Source of the DNA: Dyella_B acidisoli | GTDB lineage: Bacteria; Pseudomonadota; Gammaproteobacteria; Xanthomonadales; Rhodanobacteraceae | DNA length: 64,000 nucleotides | Direction of reading: 5' to 3' | Assembly (NCBI RefSeq): GCF_049532895.1 | Contig: NZ_CP064031.1 | Coordinates: forward strand, 310,001 to 374,000 | Shown here: piece by piece, positions 53,576-62,268 of the stretch | Layout: every line of letters starts with the position of its first letter | Position numbering within the stretch: position 1 is the first letter of the stretch | The notes under the pieces: model-generated | What the model was told of the DNA's origin: nothing | Seen by the model: the letters and a program-made list of their open reading frames with translations, nothing else | Databases searched by the model: none | Translations under genes and position numbers: made by a program

Positions 53576-55062
53576 ATCGCAAACCGAACCTGTCGTTCTG
53601 GCAGATCTGGAACATGTGCTTTGGTTTCCTCGGCATCCAGTTTGCCTTTGCGTTGCAGAACGCCAACGTCAGCCGCATCTTCCAGACGCTGGGTGCGAGC
53701 GTGGCGGATATTCCGATGCTGTGGATCGCCGCGCCGCTCACCGGGCTGATCGTGCAGCCGTTGATCGGTTATGCCTCCGATCGCACCTGGGGGCGACTGG
53801 GGCGTCGTCGTCCTTACTTTCTTGCCGGCGCTGTGCTCGCAACATTGGGTTTGCTGTGGATGCCCAATTCGGGAGTGCTGTGGATGGCCGCGATGCTGCT
53901 GTGGGTGATGGATGCGTCGATCAACGTGTCGATGGAGCCTTTCCGTGCTTTTGTGGGCGATCAGTTGCCGACCGGACAACGGCCGCTGGGCTACGCGATG
54001 CAGAGCTTCTTTATCGGCTTGGGTGCGGTGGTGGCTTCGCTGTTGCCTTATCTGCTGGCACATCTAGGTGTAAGCAACGTGGCCGGCCCTGGTGGCATTC
54101 CCGCTACGGTGCGTGATGCGTTCTACATAGGTGGTGCCGTGCTGTTGGGTTCGGTGTTGTGGACGGTGTTGTCCACGCGGGAATATCCACCCGATCAACT
54201 TCGCGTGTTCGATGATGCGGTGAAAGCCGAGCCGGCGGAAGTCAATCGATCCAGTGCGCGCAATCTCGGCTTGATCTGGCTGGCGGTGGGTGTGCTGGGC
54301 ATATGGCTGGTGTATGCCTGCCGTTTGGAACACGAGCTGTATCTGTTGGCCGGCGGCCTAGTCGCATTCGGGCTGGCGCAACTGTGGTTGAACGTGGCGC
54401 ACGGTGGCGGTGTGCTCACGCAAGTGATGACCGACGTGCACACCATGCCACGCGAGATGCGTCGTTTGGCGCTGGTGCAATTCTTCTCATGGTTCGCGAT
54501 GTTCGCGATGTGGATCTACACCACCGCAGGCGTGGCGCAGGTGCACTTCGGTAGCAGCGACCCGCATTCGGAGGCGTACAACAATGGCGCCAACTGGGTG
54601 GGTGTGCTGTTCGCCGCTTACAACGGATTCGCAGCAGTAGCTGCGCTAGTGATTCCACTGATGGTGCGCCGTTGGGGACTGCGCGTGAGCCATCTGATCA
54701 ATCTGTGGCTGGGTGGTACGGGATTGATCTTGTTTTTGCTGATTCGCGATCCGAACTGGCTGCTGCTGCCGATGGTGGGCGTGGGTTTTGCGTGGGCGTC
54801 GATTCTTTCCCTGCCTTATGCGCTGCTATCGGACAACCTGCCGGCAGAGAAGATGGGCGTGTACATGGGCATCTTCAATTTCTTCGTGGTGATTCCGCAG
54901 TTGCTTGCGGCTAGCGTGCTGGGCATGTTGTTGCGCGTGTTTTTTCACGGGCAACCGATTTATGCGTTGGCGATGGGTGGAGCGAGTTTGCTGGTGGCGG
55001 GGTTGAGTGTGTTGCGGGTGAAGGAGCCGGTGTTGTCAGGCTCTTTATCGCCATCGGCGTGA
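53572..55062 (+). CDS. MFS sugar transporter, SLC45/MalY type
   Basis: 496 aa, 12 membrane helices. Opens LSFWQIWNMCFGFLGIQFAFALQNANVSRIF; the loop 2-3 motif is GYASDRTWGRLGRRRPYFLAG; DASINVSMEPFRAFVGDQLP is typical of the sucrose/maltose:proton symporter group (plant SUT, SLC45, Caulobacter MalY). It brings di- or oligosaccharides across the inner membrane. Its ATG overlaps the preceding glycosidase stop (ATGA), so both are made together, and a LacI-type box precedes the pair. Confidence 0.9.
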   Translation: MNRKPNLSFWQIWNMCFGFLGIQFAFALQNANVSRIFQTLGASVADIPMLWIAAPLTGLIVQPLIGYASDRTWGRLGRRRPYFLAGAVLATLGLLWMPNSGVLWMAAMLLWVMDASINVSMEPFRAFVGDQLPTGQRPLGYAMQSFFIGLGAVVASLLPYLLAHLGVSNVAGPGGIPATVRDAFYIGGAVLLGSVLWTVLSTREYPPDQLRVFDDAVKAEPAEVNRSSARNLGLIWLAVGVLGIWLVYACRLEHELYLLAGGLVAFGLAQLWLNVAHGGGVLTQVMTDVHTMPREMRRLALVQFFSWFAMFAMWIYTTAGVAQVHFGSSDPHSEAYNNGANWVGVLFAAYNGFAAVAALVIPLMVRRWGLRVSHLINLWLGGTGLILFLLIRDPNWLLLPMVGVGFAWASILSLPYALLSDNLPAEKMGVYMGIFNFFVVIPQLLAASVLGMLLRVFFHGQPIYALAMGGASLLVAGLSVLRVKEPVLSGSLSPSA

Positions 55063-55110
55063 CGAGAAGTTTGAGTTTGCCTAATCGTCATTCCGGCGAA
55101 GCAAGAATGA

Positions 55111-56397
55111 TCAATCTGGCGAGCGCATGGCATCGGCGCACGCTGCTGCACGCCGCTGCAAGAAATGCCGTTCACGCACATTGCGCGCCATGGATGCCGC
55201 GCGCTCGAATTCATCCCTCGCTTCCGCATGACGCTGCAGCCGGCTGAGCAGATCACCGCGCACGCTGGGCAGCAAGTGATAGTTGCGTAGCAGTGGTTCA
55301 TCCGACAGCGCATCGATCAAGGCGAGGCCCGCTGCAGGCCCCGACGCCATCGAAACCGCCACGGCACGATTGAGCTCAACTACCGGCGATGGCAGCACCT
55401 GCGTCAGTTCGGCATAGAGCGCGGCGATGCGGTTCCAGTCAGTCGCGTCCGCAGTACGTGCGCGCGCATGACAGGCCGCAATGGCTGCCTGCAGTGCGTA
55501 AGGCGTACGCGCGCCGCCAAGTTTTTCGGCGCGCTCCAAAGCAGTAAGTCCGCGACGGATGAGCAGCGGGTCCCACAGGCTGCGATCCTGGTCAGGCAAC
55601 AGAATCGGTTCACCGGCAGCGGTGGTGCGCGCGCGCAAGCGCGATGCCTGGATTTCCATCAAGGCCAGCAGGCCAAACACTTCCGGTTCCTGCGGCGCGA
55701 GTCCGGCCAGCACGCGGCCGACACGCATCGCTTCGTTGCACAGCTCCGGACGAATCCAGTCGTCGCCCGAGGTGGCGGCGTAGCCTTCGTTGAAGATCAG
55801 GTAGATCACTTCGAGCACGGAAGCGAGTCGTTCGTCGCGCTCCTCGCCGCGCGGCACTTCGAAAGGAATCTGCTTTTCGGCCAGCGTGCGCTTGGCGCGC
55901 ACGATGCGTTGCGAGATGGTGGGTTCGGGCACCAGGAATGCGCGTGCGATTTCGTCGGTGGTCAAGCCACCGAGCAAGCGCAAGGTGAGCGCCGCGCGTG
56001 CCTCGGCAGAGAGCACCGGGTGGCAGGCGGTGAAGATCAGCCTGAGCAGGTCGTCGCCGATATCGTCGTCGAGCATGGTTTCCAGCTCCGACTTGCTGTC
56101 GACAGCGTCGCTTTCGGATTCGTAGGCGAGGGATTCATGCTTGCGCTCGATCAGCTTTTTCCGGCGCAGCAGGTCGATGGCGCGGTGCTTGGCCGTGGTC
56201 ATCAACCACGCACCGGGGTTGTCCGGCACGCCGCTTTCCGGCCAGCGTTCGAGCGCGGTGACCAGCGCATCCTGCGCCAGTTCCTCCGCCAGCCCCACGT
56301 CGCGCACCATGCGCGCGAGGCCGGCAATGAGCCGGGCCGATTCGATACGCCATACTGCGTCGATCGTGCGATGGATGTCGGTGGCCGTCATGGCCAC
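55111..56397 (-). CDS. ECF sigma factor with C-terminal extension (ECF42 type)
   Basis: 428 aa. Sigma region 2 (LIAGLARMVRDVGLAEELAQDALVTALERWP, AWLMTTAKHRAIDLLRRKK) and region 4 (LTLRLLGGLTTDEIARAFLVPEPTISQRIVRAKRTL) are followed by a ~220-residue helical/TPR-like extension (VIYLIFNEGYAATSGDDW, LLALMEIQASRLRAR, VELNRAVAVSMASGP). This extension and the adjacent YCII/DGPF gene define ECF42, which lacks a cognate anti-sigma factor. It probably directs transcription of its own cassette. Last gene of a three-gene operon. Confidence 0.92.
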   Translation of the reverse strand: MAMTATDIHRTIDAVWRIESARLIAGLARMVRDVGLAEELAQDALVTALERWPESGVPDNPGAWLMTTAKHRAIDLLRRKKLIERKHESLAYESESDAVDSKSELETMLDDDIGDDLLRLIFTACHPVLSAEARAALTLRLLGGLTTDEIARAFLVPEPTISQRIVRAKRTLAEKQIPFEVPRGEERDERLASVLEVIYLIFNEGYAATSGDDWIRPELCNEAMRVGRVLAGLAPQEPEVFGLLALMEIQASRLRARTTAAGEPILLPDQDRSLWDPLLIRRGLTALERAEKLGGARTPYALQAAIAACHARARTADATDWNRIAALYAELTQVLPSPVVELNRAVAVSMASGPAAGLALIDALSDEPLLRNYHLLPSVRGDLLSRLQRHAEARDEFERAASMARNVRERHFLQRRAAACADAMRSPD

Positions 56398-56440
56398 CGA
56401 TCACAGCACTTGCTTCGGCGCGGCGCAAGTTCATAACGTC

Positions 56441-56857
56441 TCAACTGGCAGCCGGTCGACGTGGATCGTCGAAGCCTTCGGCAGCCTTGCGTAACTCAGG
56501 CGGAAATTCCGTCATTTCGAACACCTGACGGACCTCGATCGTATTACCGGCCCCGATGGGGCAGCGCGATGCCCAGGCGATGGCTTCATCACGAGAGCCT
56601 ACGTCGATGATCCAGTAACCGCCCACTACTTCTTTGGCTTCAGCGAAGGGACCGTCGACGACTCGCACCTTGCCATCGACGATACTCACGCGCGCACCGG
56701 CCGAGGGCGGGTGAAGGCCGTCCAGCGCAAGCAGCACACCGGCTTCCTGCAGCGATTTATTGAATCGCATCATCTGCTCGACTGCTTCGGCGCTTGGCAG
56801 CGCATCGGGCGCCGCATTGCATTGGTCGGCGGGGAACATCAACATCATGAAACGCAT
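56441..56857 (-). CDS. YCII/DGPF-domain protein
   Basis: 138 aa. MRFMMLMFPADQCNAAPDAL, then VLLALDGLHPPSAGARVSI and the name-giving DGPFAEAKEVVGGYWIIDV. YCII/DGPF proteins are small ferredoxin-like-fold proteins encoded beside ECF41/ECF42 sigma factors and are their usual regulon members; a biochemical role is unproven. It lies 11 nt after the VOC gene and 43 nt before the sigma gene. Confidence 0.9.
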   Translation of the reverse strand: MRFMMLMFPADQCNAAPDALPSAEAVEQMMRFNKSLQEAGVLLALDGLHPPSAGARVSIVDGKVRVVDGPFAEAKEVVGGYWIIDVGSRDEAIAWASRCPIGAGNTIEVRQVFEMTEFPPELRKAAEGFDDPRRPAAS

Positions 56858-56868
56858 GGCGGTACTCC

Positions 56869-57282
56869 TTATTGCTGAGGCGGGATGATCACCATCCAGT
56901 TGATGCCGAAGCGGTCGACCACCATGCCGAAGTAGGGCGAGAAGAATGTCTGGCTCAACGGCATGTTTACGTGGCCGCCATCGGCCAGCGCGGCGAATGC
57001 GTGGTCAGCTTCAGCGTTGGTCTTCACTGTGAGCGACAGTGAGAAACCCTGGAACTTCGTCTCCTTGTTCAAGCAGTCGTCGGAAGCCAGCAGCTCCGTA
57101 TCGCCGATGGTGATGCTGCTGTACATGATGTGCTCGCCGTCGGCATTTGCGCCGGGGCCATCGCTCGGCGGCGCTTCCTTGTAGCGCATCTTGGCGTTGA
57201 CCTTGGCGCCGAGGTGTTTCTCGTAGTAGTTGATGGCTTCTTCGCAGCGGCCGTTGAAGAACAGATAGGGCTGGATGTACAT
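56869..57282 (-). CDS. VOC-superfamily protein (PhnB-like)
   Basis: 137 aa of the glyoxalase/bleomycin-resistance (VOC) fold: MYIQPYLFFNGRCEEAINYY and LSLTVKTNAEADHAFAALAD, ending SPYFGMVVDRFGINWMVII. It is close to the PhnB/3-demethylubiquinone-methyltransferase-like group, often found with ECF sigma factors and DGPF proteins. Enzymatic activity is unknown. The ATG at 57280-57282 is fixed by GGAGGAA upstream; the open frame to 57381 is non-coding leader. Confidence 0.9.
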   Translation of the reverse strand: MYIQPYLFFNGRCEEAINYYEKHLGAKVNAKMRYKEAPPSDGPGANADGEHIMYSSITIGDTELLASDDCLNKETKFQGFSLSLTVKTNAEADHAFAALADGGHVNMPLSQTFFSPYFGMVVDRFGINWMVIIPPQQ

Positions 57283-57386
57283 GGGGCTTCCTCCGTGGCT
57301 TGAGTGGGTCTTTCGAAATGAAGACGAAGCAGGAGGAGCGAAATCGACATGATGTCGTCGCCTGGCATACGGAGGCGGCACATGGA

Positions 57387-57413
57387 TGCGTCCGGCTTTC
57401 GCCGGGGCGACGG
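57387..57413. repeat. Single degenerate REP palindrome, family B
   Basis: GTCCGGCTTTCGCCGGGGCGAC lies just before the LacI-regulator stop side, between it and the VOC leader. Confidence 0.6.
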
Positions 57414-57424
57414 GGGTGGGGTGT

Positions 57425-58465
57425 TTAGCGGGTGCCGAACTGGCTGGAGCGCCGTACCACCAGCTTCACCGGCAGCAGACGCGTCTCCACCGGCTCGCGG
57501 CGGATCAGCCGCAACAGGTTGTCGACCAGGGTCTCGCCGGCCAGCTTGGTGTCCTGCAGGACGGTGGTCAGCGGCGGATTAAGGAAGCGGGCCATCGGAA
57601 TATCGTCGAAGCCGGCCACCGCCATCTGTTCGGGTACCGTGATGTTGCGGTCGGCCAAGGCGCGCATGGCGCCGATCGCGATCAGGTCGCTTGCGGCGAA
57701 TACGGCATCGAACGGAACTTTGCGCTGAAGCAGCGCTTCCAGCGCATCGTAGCCGGCCTGCTCGGTGCTTTCGTCGGCATCCACCTGCAGGTCGGCGTCA
57801 GCCTGGATGCCGGCTGCCTGCAGCGCGGCCACATAACCACGGTAGCGGTCGAAGAACTCGGGATAGTGGCTGGAGGCATCGCCGAGGAAGGCGATACGCC
57901 GGCAACCCTGTTCCAGCAGATGGGCTGCCACCGCCTGTCCGCCCTGTAAGTTGTCGCAACCGATGGACACGTCCGGTTGATCTGGCAGCACCGCACCCCA
58001 GCGCACGGAGCGTGTGCCCTGAGCGACCAGCTTCTGCAGTTTGTCGCGATAGGCCAGGTAGTCGCCATAACCCAGCAGGATGATGCCGTCGGCTTTTTTG
58101 GTGTCGGCGTAGTCCGCGTGCCAGTCGTCGGACAACTGCTGGAACGAGATCAACAAATCATAGCCGCGCAAGGCGCAGGCTCGGGTGATCGAACCCAGCA
58201 TCGACAGGAAGAACGGATTGATGTGCGAGTCGTCAGCGGTGGGATCTTCGAACAGCAGCAACGCCAAGGTGCCCGAGTGCTGCGAGCGCAGGTTCGAGGC
58301 GTTCTTGTCCACCTTGTAGTTGAGCTGGTCGGCAGCAGCCTTGATACGTTGCCGCGTCTCCTCGCTAACCAACGGACTGCCGCGCAAGGCCCGCGAAACC
58401 GTGGATTGCGAGACCCCGGTCAGATGGGCAATGTCGAAGGAAGTGGGTTTCCCTTTGATCTGCAC
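57425..58465 (-). CDS. LacI-family transcriptional regulator
   Basis: 346 aa. N-terminal HTH TSFDIAHLTGVSQSTVSRALRGSPLVSEETRQRIKAAADQLNY, then hinge KVDKNASNLRS and a periplasmic-binding-like effector domain (GTLALLLFEDPTADDSHINP, IAFLGDASSHYPEFFDRYRGY, VFAASDLIAIGAMRAL, VPEQMAVAGFDDIPMARFLNPPLTTV). The start codon is GTG with a weak ribosome site. As the only LacI-type gene in the sugar locus, it is the prime candidate to bind the three TGAATACGTATGCA-type boxes; the inducer is probably a sugar. Confidence 0.92.
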   Translation of the reverse strand: MQIKGKPTSFDIAHLTGVSQSTVSRALRGSPLVSEETRQRIKAAADQLNYKVDKNASNLRSQHSGTLALLLFEDPTADDSHINPFFLSMLGSITRACALRGYDLLISFQQLSDDWHADYADTKKADGIILLGYGDYLAYRDKLQKLVAQGTRSVRWGAVLPDQPDVSIGCDNLQGGQAVAAHLLEQGCRRIAFLGDASSHYPEFFDRYRGYVAALQAAGIQADADLQVDADESTEQAGYDALEALLQRKVPFDAVFAASDLIAIGAMRALADRNITVPEQMAVAGFDDIPMARFLNPPLTTVLQDTKLAGETLVDNLLRLIRREPVETRLLPVKLVVRRSSQFGTR

Positions 58466-58582
58466 TGCTGCGCAACTCTTTTGCTTCGGGCAACCGGCGG
58501 GCGGCGGCCGTCCCGTAACGGCATCCTAACGGTTGAATCGGCGCATGTCCTGACGCAGGGCAAGAAAAAGCCGAAATCAGAT

Positions 58583-58624
58583 AAGAAAAGGCCCCGCGAA
58601 CTTTAGGGGGAAGTCCGCGGGGCC
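58583..58624 (-). terminator. Intrinsic terminator of the small RNA (or of polA)
   Basis: A 9-bp perfect G/C stem (58590-58598 with 58616-58624), extended by ACTT/AAGT, is followed on the minus strand by TTTTCTTAT. This is the best classic Rho-independent terminator in the window. Confidence 0.85.
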
Positions 58625-58710
58625 GGGGAATCGGAGACCCAGGGGAGAGGTCCGACTCCGGTTGGCGACCCAGGGAGGTGGGCGCCGGGGGATGCCGTTG
58701 CGTGCATCCA
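58583..58710 (-). ncRNA. sX13-like trans-acting small RNA downstream of polA
   Basis: On the minus strand about 125 nt fold into consecutive stem-loops. Stem 1 is GGATGC/GCATCC. Stem 2 is GGCGCCCA-CCTCCC-TGGGTCGCC. Stem 3 is TCGGACC...GGGTCTCCGA with loop TCTCCCC. The terminator stem GGCCCCGCG/CGCGGGGCC has a CCCCC loop and ends TTTTCTTATC. Three C-rich loops able to pair with Shine-Dalgarno G-runs, plus the polA-adjacent site, match what is known of Xanthomonas sX13. The promoter is weak by eye (TTCTAA near 58721-58716), so the 5' end is approximate. Confidence 0.72.
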
Positions 58711-58800
58711 AAGCGTTAGAACACCGCGAGACCGGAAAAGTTGCACGAAGCGGTGCAGAAAATCGGATTTGGTTAGCGGGGATTCATGCGTGCGACACTT

Positions 58801-58821
58801 CCTCTCCCGCTGGGGAGGGGA
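58801..58821. repeat. Single REP palindrome after polA, family A
   Basis: CCTCTCCCGCTGGGGAGGGG forms a short stem 15 nt past the polA stop. Confidence 0.6.
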
Positions 58822-58835
58822 AGTGGAAAGTGGGA

Positions 58836-61583
58836 TCAATGCGCCTCATCCCAGTTCTTGCCCACGCCCACATCCACCACCAGCGGAACGCGCAATTCCG
58901 CCGCGCCTGACATGCGTTGGCGGATCGCATCGCGGACCGTGTCGACGGCATCCGCGCGGACTTCGAACACCAGTTCGTCATGCACTTGCATCAGCATGTG
59001 CGCGTCGTCGCGCCCCTTCAACCAGGCGGCCACGGCAATCATGGCGCGCTTGATGATGTCAGCAGCGGTGCCTTGCATCGGCGCGTTGACGGCGGCGCGT
59101 TCGGCACCGGCGCGCAACGCCTGATTGCGTGAACTTAGATTTTCCAGATAGAGGCGCCGGCCGAACAGGGTTTCGACATAGCCATCGCGATGCGCGCGTT
59201 CGCGCGTGGCGTCCATAAAGGCGTGCACGCCGGGATAGCGCGAAAAATAGCGCGCCATATAGTCGCTGGCCTCACCACGGTCGACGCCGAGCTGGCGCGC
59301 CAGGCCGAACGCGCTCATGCCATACATCAGCCCGAAGTTGATCGCCTTGGCAGCGCGGCGTTGGTTGTTGGTGACGGCATCAGGCTCCAGACCAAACACT
59401 TCCGCAGCCGTGGCGCGATGGATGTCGCCGCCTTCGTGGAACGCGCGCAGCAGGCCTTCGTCGCCGGACAGGTGCGCCATGATGCGCAGTTCGATCTGCG
59501 AATAGTCCGCCGCCATCACCCGCCAGCCTTCCGGTGCGATGAACGCCTGGCGGATGCGCCGGCCTTCCTCGGTGCGCACGGGAATGTTTTGCAGGTTCGG
59601 ATCGGTGGACGAAATGCGCCCTGTCGCCACCGCGCCCTGGTGGTAGCTGGTGTGCACACGGCCCGTGCGCGGATTGACGATCTCCGCGAGCTTTTCCGTG
59701 TAAGTGGAGCGCAGCTTGGCCAAACCGCGGTAATCGAGGATCAGGCGCGGCAGCGCATGCTCCTCGGCGATCGCTTCAAGCGCTTCTTCGTTGGTGGAAG
59801 GTTGGCCGGTGGGTGTTTTCAGTTTTGCCGGCAGGCCAAGCTCATCGAACAGGATCGCTTGCAATTGCTTGGGCGAATCGAGGTTGAATTCGCGTCCGGC
59901 CGATTTCCACGCGTCCTGCTGCAACTCGTGCATGCGTTTGCCGAGCTGCTGGCTTTGCTTGCGCAATTCGTTGACGTCGATCAGCACGCCGTGCTGTTCC
60001 ATGCCGGCCAGCACGGGTACCAGCGGTATTTCGATGTCTTCGTAGACCTTGCGCAGCTTCGGCTCGCCTTCCAGCAACGGCCACAGTGCGTGATGCAAGC
60101 GCAGAGTGACATCGGCATCTTCGGCGGCGTAGCGGCAAGCGGTATCCAGATCGACCTGCGAGAAGGAAATCTGCTTGGCGCCTTTGCCGGCAACCTCCTC
60201 GTATTTCACTGTGTCGTAGCCGAGGTATTTCTTCGCCAGCGAATCCATGTCGTGCCGTGTGGCGGTGGCGTTCCACACGTAGGATTCGAGCATGGTGTCG
60301 TGCGCCAGCCCCTGCACGACGATGCCGTAGTGCGACAGGATGTTCATGTCGTACTTGGCGTGCTGTCCCACTTTCGGACGCTTTGGATCTTCGAAAATGG
60401 GCTTCAGCGCAGCGAGTACCTTGTCGCGCGGCAATTGCGCCGGAGCGCCGGGATAGTCGTGGCTAAGCGGGATATAGCACGCATAACCGGGTTGTACGGA
60501 GAGACTGATGCCCACCACGTCCGCCTGCATCGAATCGAGGCTGGTGGTTTCGGTGTCGAAGGCGATCAGCGGTGCCTCGTGCACACGTGCGAGCCATGCA
60601 TCGAATTGCGTCTGTGTGGTGACGAGTTCGTAGTGGCCCTGCGCGGCGAGTTCTACCGAAGGTTCGGAAGGCGTTGCGTGCGCAGGTTTGGCGATGGCTT
60701 CTGTGGCCGGGGGCGATGATGTCGTGACGGCTTCTGCCGTTGCACTGTCCAGTTCTTTAAGCGCAGCTTTGAATTCATAGCGCGTGTACAACTCGCGCAG
60801 CGCGTCGACGTCGCGTTCGCGCAGGGCAAGCTGCGGCACGGTGAAGTCCAGCGGTACGTCAGTCTTGATCGTCACCAGTTGGCGCGAGAGGGGCAGGGCG
60901 GGCAGTGCTTCACGCAGGTACTCGCCGATCTTGCCGCCGACTTTGTCGGCGTTGGCCATCACGCCATCGAGCGAGCCGTATTCGGCAAGCCATTTCGCTG
61001 CGGTCTTGGGGCCGCATTTGGTGACGCCGGGAACATTGTCGACGGTGTCGCCGGTAAGGCTGAGGAAGTCGACAATCTGCTCAGGAGGTACACCGAATTT
61101 ATCCACCACGCCGGCGCTGTCCATGCTGGTGTTGGTCATCGTGTTGATCAGCGTGATGCCGGGGCGCACCAGCTGCGCGAGATCCTTGTCGCCCGTGGAA
61201 ATCAGAACATCGATGCCATGTTCGTGCGCCTGCGTGGCGAGCGTGCCGATGACATCGTCGGCTTCCACGCCTGTGACGCGCAGAATCGGAAAGCCCAGTG
61301 CGCCGACGATCTTCAGCATCGGCTCGATCTGCGCGCGCAGATCGTCCGGCATCGGCGGGCGATTCGCCTTGTACTTCTCGTACAGCACGTTGCGGAAGGT
61401 GGGGCCGGGGGCATCCGAGACGAACGCCACGTAATCGGGCTTCTCCTTCAATGTCGTGCGCAGCATGTTGACCACGCCGAACAGTGCACCCGTGGGTTCA
61501 CCCTGCGCGTTGCTGAGCGGCGGCAGCGCGTGGAAGGCACGGTAGAGGTACGACGAGCCGTCGATGAGCGTGAGTTTTGGCAT
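58836..61583 (-). CDS. polA: DNA polymerase I
   Basis: 915 aa, full length. The 5'-3' exonuclease domain (LTLIDGSSYLYRAFHALPPL, GVEADDVIGTLATQ, STGDKDLAQLV), an intact 3'-5' exonuclease (APLIAFDTETTSLDSM with the DxE pair, YAAEDADVTLRL), and the polymerase domain (motif A MAADYSQIELRIMAHLSGD, motif B RRAAKAINFGLMYGMSAFGL, motif C LMQVHDELVFEV) are all present. Replaces RNA primers and fills repair gaps. The small-RNA gene follows on the same strand. Confidence 0.98.
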   Translation of the reverse strand: MPKLTLIDGSSYLYRAFHALPPLSNAQGEPTGALFGVVNMLRTTLKEKPDYVAFVSDAPGPTFRNVLYEKYKANRPPMPDDLRAQIEPMLKIVGALGFPILRVTGVEADDVIGTLATQAHEHGIDVLISTGDKDLAQLVRPGITLINTMTNTSMDSAGVVDKFGVPPEQIVDFLSLTGDTVDNVPGVTKCGPKTAAKWLAEYGSLDGVMANADKVGGKIGEYLREALPALPLSRQLVTIKTDVPLDFTVPQLALRERDVDALRELYTRYEFKAALKELDSATAEAVTTSSPPATEAIAKPAHATPSEPSVELAAQGHYELVTTQTQFDAWLARVHEAPLIAFDTETTSLDSMQADVVGISLSVQPGYACYIPLSHDYPGAPAQLPRDKVLAALKPIFEDPKRPKVGQHAKYDMNILSHYGIVVQGLAHDTMLESYVWNATATRHDMDSLAKKYLGYDTVKYEEVAGKGAKQISFSQVDLDTACRYAAEDADVTLRLHHALWPLLEGEPKLRKVYEDIEIPLVPVLAGMEQHGVLIDVNELRKQSQQLGKRMHELQQDAWKSAGREFNLDSPKQLQAILFDELGLPAKLKTPTGQPSTNEEALEAIAEEHALPRLILDYRGLAKLRSTYTEKLAEIVNPRTGRVHTSYHQGAVATGRISSTDPNLQNIPVRTEEGRRIRQAFIAPEGWRVMAADYSQIELRIMAHLSGDEGLLRAFHEGGDIHRATAAEVFGLEPDAVTNNQRRAAKAINFGLMYGMSAFGLARQLGVDRGEASDYMARYFSRYPGVHAFMDATRERAHRDGYVETLFGRRLYLENLSSRNQALRAGAERAAVNAPMQGTAADIIKRAMIAVAAWLKGRDDAHMLMQVHDELVFEVRADAVDTVRDAIRQRMSGAAELRVPLVVDVGVGKNWDEAH

Positions 61584-61719
61584 GCCGGGATTCTACGGGA
61601 ACGACGTGAGGAGAGCAGGGAACATATGTGGGGACACAAGGTCTTGATGGCACCTGGCCATTCACTGCCGGGCGAAGCGCCCACTGTTATGCTTTAAGCC
61701 CCCGACGAGGTCCCCTGTC

Positions 61720-62265
61720 ATGAAACACGCAGCCTGTTTGCTCGCCCTTTCGCTTCTGGCCGCTCCGTCGGCTTTCGCGCAGACTTCGTCCTCTTCGTCG
61801 GCCACGCCGCACTTCGCGCCGGCACCACCACCGCCAGGCATGAACGATCCGGGTGTGAATCCCGCCAGGGAGCCGGCCTCGGCGAGCACCAGCAGCAAGC
61901 CTGTTTCCAGCCCGGCCGAATTGGAGCCGAGTCATATGCCAGGCAAGCCGATTCCGGTGCCACGGGTGGCGGGTACACCAGCGCCAGCTTCTCACGCTCA
62001 CGATGCCAACGGCCAGCAGCCACCGGATGTGTCCGTGCGTCAGGAAGGTGAGAACACCATCCAGGAATATCGCCAGAACGGCCGCGTCTACATGGTCGTG
62101 GTGACGCCCAAGCATGGGCCGACACAGACATACAACGTGGACGAGAACGGCTACATGTTCGATCCGATCAGCCGTACGCGGGTGAAACCGGTTGAATACA
62201 AGATCATGCAGTGGGGCAACAGCAAGCCAGCATCCGCTTCATCGACAGAAGACAACGGGCAGTGA
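61720..62265 (+). CDS. DUF2782 family exported protein
   Basis: 181 aa. Signal peptide MKHAACLLALSLLAAPSAFA, then a long Pro/Ser-rich linker (about residues 21-105), then the DUF2782 domain (PDVSVRQEGENTIQEYRQNGRVYMVVVTPKHGPTQTYNVDEN). This small domain is conserved next to polA in many gammaproteobacteria and has no known function. GAGG lies 9 nt before the ATG. The stop is 4 bp from the nested element at 62269. Confidence 0.88.
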   Translation: MKHAACLLALSLLAAPSAFAQTSSSSSATPHFAPAPPPPGMNDPGVNPAREPASASTSSKPVSSPAELEPSHMPGKPIPVPRVAGTPAPASHAHDANGQQPPDVSVRQEGENTIQEYRQNGRVYMVVVTPKHGPTQTYNVDENGYMFDPISRTRVKPVEYKIMQWGNSKPASASSTEDNGQ

Positions 62266-62268
62266 CAC

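Larger units (their letters stand above)
58466..58835. other. Region between polA and the LacI regulator gene
   Basis: 370 bp. Holds the predicted small RNA and its terminator (58583-58710), a single family A palindrome (58801-58821) directly after the polA stop, and the short leader of the LacI gene. I see no protein-coding gene. Confidence 0.6.

Noticed and set aside
55084..55110. Possible REP copy after the MFS sugar-transporter gene
   Set aside because: TCGTCATTCCGGCGAAGC is only half a family B unit; the partner arm is too degenerate to call a repeat.
59190..60719. 509-codon open frame antisense to polA
   Set aside because: The sense strand carries every DNA polymerase I motif; the antisense frame is a codon-bias shadow rich in F, H and Q.
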